A stretch of 57,201 bases of DNA from an uncultured Bacilli bacterium (GTDB lineage Bacteria > Bacillota_I > Bacilli_A > RF39 > UBA660): assembly GCA_934130105.1 (NCBI GenBank), contig CAKOXL010000005.1:1-57201 (forward strand), in the 5' to 3' direction. Under the pieces are notes generated by a model. That model saw nothing but the letters and a program-made list of their open reading frames with translations. It did no database searches and had not been told where the DNA came from. Both the position numbers and the translations under genes were made by a program. Each line of letters begins with the position of its first letter. Positions within the stretch are counted from its first letter, which is position 1. Shown here one piece after another: positions 49,925 through 57,201 of the stretch.

Positions 49925-52900
49925 ATGAAGAAGTATAGTAAAAAAGTGTTAATATTTTCAATCATTAATATAGTTTTTTTAATGAATATTTTTATATTTA
50001 ATGATGGTTCTAATATCGTAAATAGTATTACTAATAATAAAAATGTTTTTTCTTATAATAGTGTAGAACAAAATGACTTTGTTTATTTATCTGATTTAGA
50101 TTATATTGAAGATAATAATTGGTCATATTCTGGTTATGGAAAAATAAAAAAAGATAAGAATATTGAAGATGGAACAATTAGCTTAATCGTTAATGGTACC
50201 AAAAAGATATTTGTAAAAGGAATGGGAATTCATGCTACTGGACAAGTTACTTATGATATTTCTAATTTATCTAGTCAATATTCAAAGTTTATAGCTAAAG
50301 CTGGTGTAGATTCTTCTAAAGGAACTAATGGTAGTGTAACATTTGAAGTATTAGCATCAAATGATGGCAATTCGTGGTTATCTCTTTACAAAAGTGGTAT
50401 TTTAAGAGGAAATAGTGAAGCTGATAATATTAATGTTGAGATAGCGGGTTACAAGTACTTAAGGGTTTACGTAGATAAATCAATTAATGGCAATTCATAC
50501 GATCATGGTGTTTTAGCTGATTGTAAGCTTGTCAAAGATAGTTATGTTGAAGAAGAACAAGTATATAATAAAATCCATGATTTAGAGTATTATGACAACA
50601 TATTAAATAGTAATAACATTCAAGATAATATGAATAATAACTACCGTTTAATATTAGAAAGAGAATTTGTTAATAAAATTGGATATGATACCATTCAAGC
50701 ACTAGTTAATACTTATCCAAAATATAAAACAACACTTGATTGGATATTAAGCAGTGATAATATATTAGAACAAATTATAGAAGTTGGAGAAGTAAATGGT
50801 GCTTCCTTTATTACGGTTTTATCAGACTTATATGTCGAAAATAAAGATAATCTAAATACTGAAAATGGAGATATTTATCAAAAAATGATAATAGGCTTAT
50901 CAGCAACATATTCAACTGATAAAGTTGCGTCCGCTTTACAATTTGGGCATCAAACAGCTTCTTACGATTATTTAGAAAGATTTAATATTTATAAAAACAT
51001 GTATGATAATGGTACATTAGGTATTTATAAAGATGCTTTTAATAATTATCCAATGGAATTAATCAGAATGATTATGAGTGATGGAGCTCGTAATGATGAA
51101 GTAACATGGTTAAATTACTATACAAAAAGTAAGGATTATAATCAAAGTGTTTATGCTTATGTAAATCATACTGGTACTGGCGTTGGATATAGTGACGAAA
51201 AATTCCATACACTATCATATAAAAAGGAATATGATGATAAGTATAAGTTATCTTTATATAATGTACCTTTTGCAGATTCTATTCAAAGATATTGGATGGT
51301 AATTGATAAAGGTGGTATTTGTTGGAATCAATCTCGTGTTTTTCAATCATTATTTAATAGTATAGCAAGTCCAACCATTGGTTCTTATCAACCAGCTCAT
51401 GAAGTATCATTTTATTTTATTCCTAATTCAGATGGTACAGGTAAATGGAATATGGCAAATAACATATTTGGTTGGGGTAAAACAGCTACTTCTTGGTATG
51501 GTGGTAATACCTATAGAACAATCTTTAATTGGGGTAACAAGTCTTTTACTAATAAAATAATAAGTTCTAATACCTATGGTAATAATGGTGGTTATGTTTA
51601 TCTAGCCCAAGAAAACCTTAATCGTTACGATGATTATAAAAAATCTTTATATTTAAATTTATTAGCTAATTCTTATAGTGATAATAGTAAAAAAATAGAA
51701 ATATATAATTTAGCATTAAAAGAAATTAGTATTAACTTAGATAGCTATGATTATATTATTAATACTTATAAGGTAATGGATAACATAACAACTGATGACT
51801 GGTACCAACTAGCTTTAAATATTATTTCTAATTACACATATTATCCAATGGCTATGGACGACTTATTACGTGTAGTCACTCCTTATTTAGATGGAGCACA
51901 ATTAGTAGATATTAACAACAAAGAATATAATGCTTTAAAATTAGCTTCTACTGCTACTTCTAATGAAGTATTACATGATCAAGCAGCTAGAGAAATTGCT
52001 GGTGTTTTATTAAATAATATCGATTCAGAAATTGTTTCTTTCTCATTTGATGGAAAAAATGCTAATAAAATTGTCTTTAATGAATCTTATAAAAACTATG
52101 ATATAGCATGGCATTATAGTTTAGATGGTGGTATAACGAAATCTGATGCTATTACATCTAAAGAATATTTACTAACAAATGCTGAAGTTAGTAGTATTAC
52201 TGATACAAACGATATTTTAATTTATATAGATGGATTAGCTGTGGATACTCCTTCTTATACTATAGATATTATAAAAGGCGTAATGCCTACTACCGATGGT
52301 AATGATGATTTATATGCAAATGATTTAGAAAATAGTGTGATTGGAGTAACAGATTTAATGCAGTGGCGTTATACAGAATCTGATCCATGGACATCGTATA
52401 GTGAAGAATTACCTATCTTAACAGGAAATAAGAAAGTAGAAATTAGAATGCAAGCAACAGGTAATGCTTTAGCAAGTGATTATAATACTTATACATTTAC
52501 AGAAGATAATCAACCTATTAATAGAAAATATATACCAATTTCCCATTTAAGTGTAGAAGGTTATTCAACTGAAGCATCTGCACAAAAAAGATATGCTACC
52601 AATGCCATCGATGGAAATTATAATACTAACTGGCATACAGCTTGGGATGGTACCGATACCGAAAGATATATCATTCTAAAAATTGATAATCCTATTTATT
52701 TATCAGCTATTGAATATGTTCCTGGTGGTGGAGGTAATGGTAAGATTATTGATGGTATTATCGAAGGAAGTATAGACGGTATTAACTGGGTGACATTAGG
52801 TGAAAAAACAGGTTTAAGTTATACTGGAGATTGTAATAGTTATCAATATGGTTTAAATAATATTAAAAGTTTTGAAACTGATTCTAGTATCTTAATTCAA

Positions 52901-54259
52901 TATGTAAAAGTAACAGCAACTAAGGCTACTAACGGTAATTGGTTTAATGCTAGAATGTTTAATCTATATCAAGATACTACGAATAATCCGAACCCAACAG
53001 CTAGTGTTACTTATAGTACAAAAGAAATAACAAATAAAGATGTAGTTGCAACACTTATTAATTTTAGTAGTGAAAATGTGAAAATCACTAGTGAAGGTGG
53101 AAATACTCATACATTTACAGAAAATGGCTCTTTTGAGTTTACTTTTATAGATACTTTTACGGGAAAAACGGGAAGTGTAATAGCAACAGTAGATTGGATA
53201 GATAAAGAAAATCCAACCGCTGAAATTGAATATAGTACTACTTCTCCAACGAATAAAAGTGTTATAGCAACATTAAAACCAAGTGAAGATGTTACTGTTA
53301 CTAATAATGGTAAGTTATCAATTACAGATGATGGAAAAGTTTTAGATTGTTTAGGAAATATCATGGATGGTTATACAGTAGATGGAAATGGTAATGTAAC
53401 AGATAAAGATGGAAATTATATTGCTAATATGAGTACTTTTACTTATGAATTTATTCAAAATGGAGAATTTACTTTTGAATTTGTAGATAAAGCTGGTAAT
53501 AAAGGTTCTAAAACTGCTAAAGTTACTTGGATTGATACAGATATACCAGAAGCTAGTATTACTTATGATATAGTTACACCTACTAATAAAGATGTAACAG
53601 TTACACTAAATTTTAACGAAAAGGTAATCATTACCAATAATGATGGAAGTAGTTCTTACACTTTCACACAAAATGGTGAATTTACATTTGAGTTTATGGA
53701 CGAAGCAGGAAATAGTAATAGTATTACTGCAAAAGTAAATTGGATAGATAAAACAGTTCCAACTGCATCTTTAAAATATGATAAAAGTAGTAAGACTAAG
53801 GCAATCGTAAGTGTTGTTGATGCCAGTAAAGAAATCACTTTTGAAACAGGTTCAGGAGTATATGAGTTTACACAAAATGGTACTTATGAAATAGTTTTCT
53901 ATGATAAACTAGGTAATAAGGGTACTGTAATTGCCGTTATAGATTGGCTTAATAATAATACTTCAACTGATATAAGTAGTGGAAATCCTACACAAAATAA
54001 AGATAATAATAACACAAATAAAGATAATAATAACACAAATAAAGATAATGACAACATTACAGACAATGATGAATCAATTGATAAAGTAGATAATGATTCT
54101 AAAAATGATAATGTTAATGATGATACTGATTTGACTATTGATACAAATAATAAAGAAGCTAAACAAGGCTTAAAAAATAACTATATAATTTTGTTAGTAA
54201 TTACTATTTTTATAACTATATCAATAGTAGTGATTAAGAAACGAAAAAAATCAGAGTAA
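49925..54259 (+). CDS. Large modular surface protein: NPCBM, transglutaminase-like, F5/8C, Ig-like repeats, C-terminal anchor
   Basis: A 1444-residue extracellular protein. Order: signal segment (about 8-28); NPCBM carbohydrate-binding domain (about 45-205, with KGMGIHATGQVTYDI); a helical part; a transglutaminase-like papain fold with GGICWNQSRVF (Cys 466) and QPAHEVSF (His 492); helical linker; F5/8C (CBM32-like) domain at about 868-1018 (AIDGNYNTNWHTAWDG); four or five Ig-like repeats with the recurring pattern FTFEFxDxAGNxxSxTAKVxWID; an Asn/Asp-rich spacer; and a membrane helix followed by KKRKKSE. No LPXTG motif, so anchoring is by the membrane helix. ATG 49925 follows GGGGTG. Role in binding and processing host or mucosal glycans or glycoproteins is inferred. 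Confidence 0.87.
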   Translation: MKKYSKKVLIFSIINIVFLMNIFIFNDGSNIVNSITNNKNVFSYNSVEQNDFVYLSDLDYIEDNNWSYSGYGKIKKDKNIEDGTISLIVNGTKKIFVKGMGIHATGQVTYDISNLSSQYSKFIAKAGVDSSKGTNGSVTFEVLASNDGNSWLSLYKSGILRGNSEADNINVEIAGYKYLRVYVDKSINGNSYDHGVLADCKLVKDSYVEEEQVYNKIHDLEYYDNILNSNNIQDNMNNNYRLILEREFVNKIGYDTIQALVNTYPKYKTTLDWILSSDNILEQIIEVGEVNGASFITVLSDLYVENKDNLNTENGDIYQKMIIGLSATYSTDKVASALQFGHQTASYDYLERFNIYKNMYDNGTLGIYKDAFNNYPMELIRMIMSDGARNDEVTWLNYYTKSKDYNQSVYAYVNHTGTGVGYSDEKFHTLSYKKEYDDKYKLSLYNVPFADSIQRYWMVIDKGGICWNQSRVFQSLFNSIASPTIGSYQPAHEVSFYFIPNSDGTGKWNMANNIFGWGKTATSWYGGNTYRTIFNWGNKSFTNKIISSNTYGNNGGYVYLAQENLNRYDDYKKSLYLNLLANSYSDNSKKIEIYNLALKEISINLDSYDYIINTYKVMDNITTDDWYQLALNIISNYTYYPMAMDDLLRVVTPYLDGAQLVDINNKEYNALKLASTATSNEVLHDQAAREIAGVLLNNIDSEIVSFSFDGKNANKIVFNESYKNYDIAWHYSLDGGITKSDAITSKEYLLTNAEVSSITDTNDILIYIDGLAVDTPSYTIDIIKGVMPTTDGNDDLYANDLENSVIGVTDLMQWRYTESDPWTSYSEELPILTGNKKVEIRMQATGNALASDYNTYTFTEDNQPINRKYIPISHLSVEGYSTEASAQKRYATNAIDGNYNTNWHTAWDGTDTERYIILKIDNPIYLSAIEYVPGGGGNGKIIDGIIEGSIDGINWVTLGEKTGLSYTGDCNSYQYGLNNIKSFETDSSILIQYVKVTATKATNGNWFNARMFNLYQDTTNNPNPTASVTYSTKEITNKDVVATLINFSSENVKITSEGGNTHTFTENGSFEFTFIDTFTGKTGSVIATVDWIDKENPTAEIEYSTTSPTNKSVIATLKPSEDVTVTNNGKLSITDDGKVLDCLGNIMDGYTVDGNGNVTDKDGNYIANMSTFTYEFIQNGEFTFEFVDKAGNKGSKTAKVTWIDTDIPEASITYDIVTPTNKDVTVTLNFNEKVIITNNDGSSSYTFTQNGEFTFEFMDEAGNSNSITAKVNWIDKTVPTASLKYDKSSKTKAIVSVVDASKEITFETGSGVYEFTQNGTYEIVFYDKLGNKGTVIAVIDWLNNNTSTDISSGNPTQNKDNNNTNKDNNNTNKDNDNITDNDESIDKVDNDSKNDNVNDDTDLTIDTNNKEAKQGLKNNYIILLVITIFITISIVVIKKRKKSE
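53996..54050 (+). repeat. 21-bp tandem repeat coding the Asn/Asp-rich spacer
   Basis: A 21-bp unit coding for NKDNNNT is present twice plus a partial, degenerate third copy. It forms the flexible spacer before the membrane anchor and is prone to length variation. Confidence 0.75.
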
Positions 54260-54335
54260 TTCTTTAAAGTATATTTTGATTATATCTATTTAAAGTTAAT
54301 CATGGCATATCAAAAAAGATAAATTTTAACTAATG

Positions 54336-54364
54336 AAGATCAACTGTAAAGGTTGATCTTTTTA
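54336..54364 (+). terminator. Terminator after the surface protein gene
   Basis: AAGATCAAC (54336-54344) and GTTGATCTT (54352-54360) form a perfect 9-bp stem followed by T residues. Confidence 0.85.
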
Positions 54365-54541
54365 TAATAAAAGGAATGCAAGATTATTAAAAAATAAAAG
54401 TTAGATCAGAATAATTAGAGTTTTTAAATGGCAGGTTACATGACAGTAATATAACCATTTTATGTAAATTAAAAATATGATATAATCTATACAGATAATA
54501 CGAAAAGTTATCTAAACTTAGACAAATTAGGAAGATTATAT

Positions 54542-54994
54542 ATGAAAAAGGATAGAGAAAAGTTTTTATCATCAATATACTTAATTATTAAAAATGACGA
54601 AGGAAAACTTTTACTTCAAAGAAGAGAAGGCACTAAATTATGGCTAGGATATTTAGCTCTTCCAGCAGGACATATAGATGTTGGCGAAAATGCATATGAT
54701 GCTTTAATTAGAGAGGCTAAAGAAGAATTAGATATTGATATATCCATAGATAATATCATTGATACCTTTGTGGTAAATCGTAGAAATAAATCTTTATTAC
54801 CATACTATGATATTTATTTTGAGATTGATAAATATAATGGTACTATTAAAATTAATGAACCTAATAAATGCTCCGAATTAGTATGGGCTGATTTAGATAA
54901 ATTACCAAACGATATGATTGATTTTGAAAAAGCCGCTATTTATAATAATTTAAATGGTATAAAATTTAGTGTTATTGATGTTGATAACAAATAA
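54542..54994 (+). CDS. NUDIX hydrolase
   Basis: A 150-residue protein with LQRREGTKLWLGYLALPAGH and the NUDIX box GHIDVGENAYDALIREAKEE (about residues 44-63), the classic G-x5-E-x7-REUxEE pattern. MutT-like or other nucleotide substrates are possible. AGGAAGATTATAT precedes the ATG and an extended -10 (TGA TATAAT) ends at 54486. Shares only the family with the island NUDIX protein. Confidence 0.9.
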   Translation: MKKDREKFLSSIYLIIKNDEGKLLLQRREGTKLWLGYLALPAGHIDVGENAYDALIREAKEELDIDISIDNIIDTFVVNRRNKSLLPYYDIYFEIDKYNGTIKINEPNKCSELVWADLDKLPNDMIDFEKAAIYNNLNGIKFSVIDVDNK

Positions 54995-55322
54995 AGTAAG
55001 TAATGTGTGCGGATTTTAAGAAATATTATTGACTCTGACCTAATGGAATCATACCCAAAATATTTATTAGTAAAAAAAGAGATAATTTAGATTACACATT
55101 ATTAATGTGATAATAAAAATTCGATTTTAACTATAGATAATTATGATTTTCTATCTGCTTATAAATACCTGCTTTTATAGAATTATGGAAATACCAGTAA
55201 CAATAACAGCTAAAATCACATATACATATTATTATATTTACAAAATATTAGTATAATATAATTATAATAGTAAAAAAATATAATAGTATTACATAGTATT
55301 TTATAAATTCAAGGAGAATAAA
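54995..55322. other. Intergenic region with possible gene fragment
   Basis: No complete gene. In one frame 55010-55090 reads RILRNIIDSDLMESYPKYLL and six further residues to a TAG, with no start or ribosome-binding site, so it may be the tail of a decayed gene of unknown family. CACATTA/TAATGTG arms (about 55096-55110) follow. The last 100 bp are AT-rich and probably hold the promoter of the next gene. Confidence 0.35.
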
Positions 55323-56111
55323 ATGAAAATTTTGAGTTATAACGTTTTTGGAAAAAAAGAAAGTAAAGATAAAATACCGGATTGGGATATTAGAGTAACA
55401 AATCTTATACGAACAATAAATGATATTTTAAAAGATGATGATATAAAAATATTGTGCTTTCAAGAGGTAAACGAAAACAACATGGATTTTATAACTGCTA
55501 TTTGTAATCAAAATAATTTTGATATAATTGAAAAGTTTCCAATGAAAACTAGAACCATTTATCAGTACAATATAATTGGCATAAGAAATAATGCGGGTAT
55601 ATCAATTAAAAATATTTATTGTTTGCCACATGGTGAAGATACAATCTATCAACCAGTTGAAAAGCAAATTATAAGCTATGGCATGAGTGATTATAGAACG
55701 ACACTATTTGTGGAATTTGAGTATGACAATTTAACTTATATAATTGGTGATATTCATACTGATTATAAATCAACAGAAGGTATTATAAAAGGTGTAACAA
55801 AATCATTAGATTACATGGATAATATAAAGGCCGATTATAAAATTATAGTTGGTGATATGAATATGCCTGATGATTCTGATATTTTAAAACAAATATTAGA
55901 ATTAAAACCAAATTATAGTATTGTTTCTAATAATAACGAATTTGATAAATCATATCATGCTTATGGAAATAGGCAAGGACTAAATATAGATTTTGCATTT
56001 GTAGATAATAATATTAAAACAAATATTAGATACAATCTGATAAAACAAAGTTCTATTTTACTTGAAGGATCCGATCATAGACCAGTTATATTAGAAGTAA
56101 TTAATATTTGA
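55323..56111 (+). CDS. Endonuclease/exonuclease/phosphatase family protein
   Basis: A 262-residue enzyme of the DNase I-like fold. Visible motifs are MKILSYNVFG, LCFQEVNE (metal-binding Glu near residue 48), GDIHTDY, GDMNMPDD, NIDFAFVD and the terminal SDHRPVILE with catalytic His. Family members hydrolyse DNA, phosphoinositides or sphingomyelin; no signal peptide is present, so it is probably cytosolic. AAGGAGAATAAA gives the start. Confidence 0.87.
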   Translation: MKILSYNVFGKKESKDKIPDWDIRVTNLIRTINDILKDDDIKILCFQEVNENNMDFITAICNQNNFDIIEKFPMKTRTIYQYNIIGIRNNAGISIKNIYCLPHGEDTIYQPVEKQIISYGMSDYRTTLFVEFEYDNLTYIIGDIHTDYKSTEGIIKGVTKSLDYMDNIKADYKIIVGDMNMPDDSDILKQILELKPNYSIVSNNNEFDKSYHAYGNRQGLNIDFAFVDNNIKTNIRYNLIKQSSILLEGSDHRPVILEVINI

Positions 56112-56126
56112 CATATAAAGTTACTA

Positions 56127-56160
56127 ACAGATTTGTGGAAAACATAAATCTGTTCTTTTA
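56127..56160 (+). terminator. Terminator after the phosphatase-family gene
   Basis: ACAGATTT (56127-56134) and AAATCTGT (56146-56153) form a perfect stem followed by TCTTTTAATTT. Confidence 0.7.
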
Positions 56161-56200
56161 ATTTGCGTAAAATTTTTATATAATGTTAGTGGTGAACTAT

Positions 56201-56457
56201 ATGAAAGCACTAACCATCAATTAACCATTTGCTACCTTAATTGTAGAAGGATTAAAAGAATATAAATTTCGTACTTGTTAGATAAATTAAATTATTGTGA
56301 TGAAATTTTAATTCATGCTTGTAAAGGTGTAGATAAAAAAGCTATGAAAAAGTATGAGTATTTAGATTTAGAATATCCAAAAGGTTGCATAATAGGAAAA
56401 GCTACCATTACAGATTGCTTAAAGATAGATGATAATGCTAGAAAAATGTTAAAATAA
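56201..56457 (+). pseudogene. Broken ASCH-domain protein gene
   Basis: The start reads MKALTIN, then a TAA where the family has a Gln (Q-P-F-A), then PFATLIVEGLKEYKFRT; at the expected RTW the frame shifts by one missing base and continues from 56275 as LLDKLNYCDEILIHACKGVD to the end. ASCH proteins are small predicted RNA-binding proteins. A promoter-like TATAAT and GGTGAACTAT leader remain upstream. One stop and one frameshift mark it as inactive. Confidence 0.8.
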
Positions 56458-56555
56458 AAAATAGTATTATATATTCTAGTATCATAAATAGTACTAATTG
56501 GAATGGCTATGGCTTTAAATTAAAAAATGTTTAAAAACTAGAAAACATTGAAGTA

Positions 56556-56606
56556 TGTGGAAAATTAAGTTTTTGGGAATTTGATTATCCACAAAATTGT
56601 GGAAAA
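56556..56606. promoter_or_regulatory. DnaA-box cluster upstream of prfB
   Basis: Within 51 bp lie TGTGGAAAA (56556-56564), a perfect TTATCCACA (56585-56593) and TGTGGAAAA (56598-56606). This repeats the box types of oriC at about 51 kb from it, directly ahead of the prfB start. Confidence 0.75.
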
Positions 56607-56622
56607 AGGAATGAGGGATAAT

Positions 56623-57201
56623 ATGGATATTAATGAAATGAAACGAAAGCTAGAAGAAAACAAGTTAGAAATTATAGATTTATGGAGGTCACTTTGACAT
56701 TGCTTCTAAACTTAAAGAATTAAAAGAAAAAGAAGAAGAAATGTTAAAACCAAACTTTTGGGACGACAAAGAAAAAGCCGATTTGACATTAAAAGACATT
56801 CAAGAATTAAAAAACTTAACACAAGATATCAAAAAATTAAAGGAAGATACTGAAAATAATCTAGAATTAATTGAACTTTTATTGGTTGAAAAAGATGATG
56901 AACTAATACAAAATTTAGAATTAGACATAAAAAATGAGACCAAACAACTGGAAAAATTATCCGTATTGCTTCTTTTAAATGGACCTTATGATAAAAATAA
57001 CTGTACTTTAGAAATCCATTCTGGAGCTGGAGGAACAGAAGCTTGCGATTGGGCAAATATGTTATATAGAATGTATTTAAGATATTGTGAGAAAAAAGGT
57101 TATAAAATAGAAGTATTAGATTACCAAGAAGGAGAAGAAGTAGGAATTAAAAGTGTTACGATTGAAATTAAAGGATTAAATGCTTATGGATACCTAAAAG
57201 G
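56623..57201 (+). CDS. prfB: Peptide chain release factor 2 (programmed frameshift; 3' end outside window)
   Basis: RF2 recognises UAA and UGA. Translation starts at ATG 56623 (GAGGGATAAT upstream) and meets an in-frame TGA at 56695-56697 (codon 25). The context GGAGG-TCA-CTT-TGA-C is the classical RF2 frameshift site: an internal Shine-Dalgarno three bases before CTT TGA. After a +1 shift it continues DIASKLKELKEKEEEMLKPN and reaches HSGAGGTEACDWANMLYRMY before the window ends. This shows UGA is read as stop. In most Bacillota prfB directly follows secA; here 10.8 kb of other DNA intervenes. Confidence 0.95.

Noticed and set aside
56504..56521. Shared CTATGGCTTTAAAT string with the rpmE leader
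   Set aside because: No common structure around it; probably chance in AT-rich DNA.
56695..56697. In-frame TGA in prfB as sign of a pseudogene or of UGA recoding
   Set aside because: The CTT-TGA-C context with upstream GGAGG is the standard RF2 frameshift, and UGA ends other genes in the window such as spoIIID and mnmG.
1..57201. CRISPR arrays, tRNA or rRNA genes, complete insertion sequences
   Set aside because: No regularly spaced repeats, cloverleaf-like genes, transposase or integrase coding sequences were seen on either strand.

Overview
The window is a strongly AT-rich replication-origin region of a low-GC Gram-positive bacterium (Bacillota, probably class Bacilli). The conserved order is gyrB-recF-dnaN-dnaA leftward and rpmH-rnpA-yidC-jag-mnmE-mnmG-rsmG-noc-parA-parB rightward. 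A ComK homologue, the RNA polymerase delta subunit, long-form HPF, the sporulation genes spoIIQ and spoIIID, Mbl, and an Agr-type peptide system all point to a spore-forming Bacilli lineage. The exact order cannot be fixed from the sequence; an uncultured gut lineage is my guess. UGA is a normal stop codon, and prfB carries the classical UGA frameshift that senses RF2.

Layout. 1-6 kb: gyrB (3' end outside the window), recF, a short comK sitting where yaaA normally lies, dnaN and dnaA, with DnaA boxes on both sides of dnaA (bipartite oriC). 6-16 kb: ribosomal protein L34, RNase P protein, membrane insertase, tRNA and rRNA modification (mnmE, mnmG, rsmG), and chromosome organisation (noc, parA, parB) with a perfect Noc-binding site. 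16-26 kb: transporters, YchF, the rpsF-ssb-rpsR operon, a reduced GdpP-like phosphodiesterase, rplI, dnaB, a LysM/G5/M23 hydrolase, a WalJ-type protein and rlmH. 26-35 kb: an XRE regulator next to an AGCS symporter, ung, lemA, a class A PBP, an undescribed 48-residue ORF with its own signals, and the DUF1934-argS-rpoE and rpmE units. 35-39 kb: rpiB and a compressed sporulation and cell-shape cluster (DUF1146, spoIIQ, spoIIID, mbl), then tagO.

39-42 kb: an Agr-like quorum-sensing locus in which a LytTR regulator and GHKL kinase face agrB and a 41-residue agrD on the opposite strand. 42-46 kb: cspA with a potentially switching leader, hpf and secA. 45.8-56.6 kb: an accessory stretch separating secA from prfB, which are normally adjacent in this phylum. 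Its first 3.2 kb (a NUDIX protein and a zinc-hook AAA ATPase resembling PrrC/RloC anticodon nucleases) is bracketed by two copies of the secA 3' end and has tandem 11-bp repeats near its right edge. It looks like a degraded integrative element that used the secA 3' end as attachment site. It is followed by an HD hydrolase, a 1444-residue modular surface protein, a second NUDIX protein, an endonuclease/exonuclease/phosphatase-family protein and a broken ASCH gene, then prfB behind a cluster of DnaA boxes.

The most interesting items are the secA-tail island with its AAA ATPase, the origin-linked truncated ComK, the Agr peptide with two cysteines, the Noc site with a Noc lacking its membrane helix, and the cspA leader that can pair with its own start codon.
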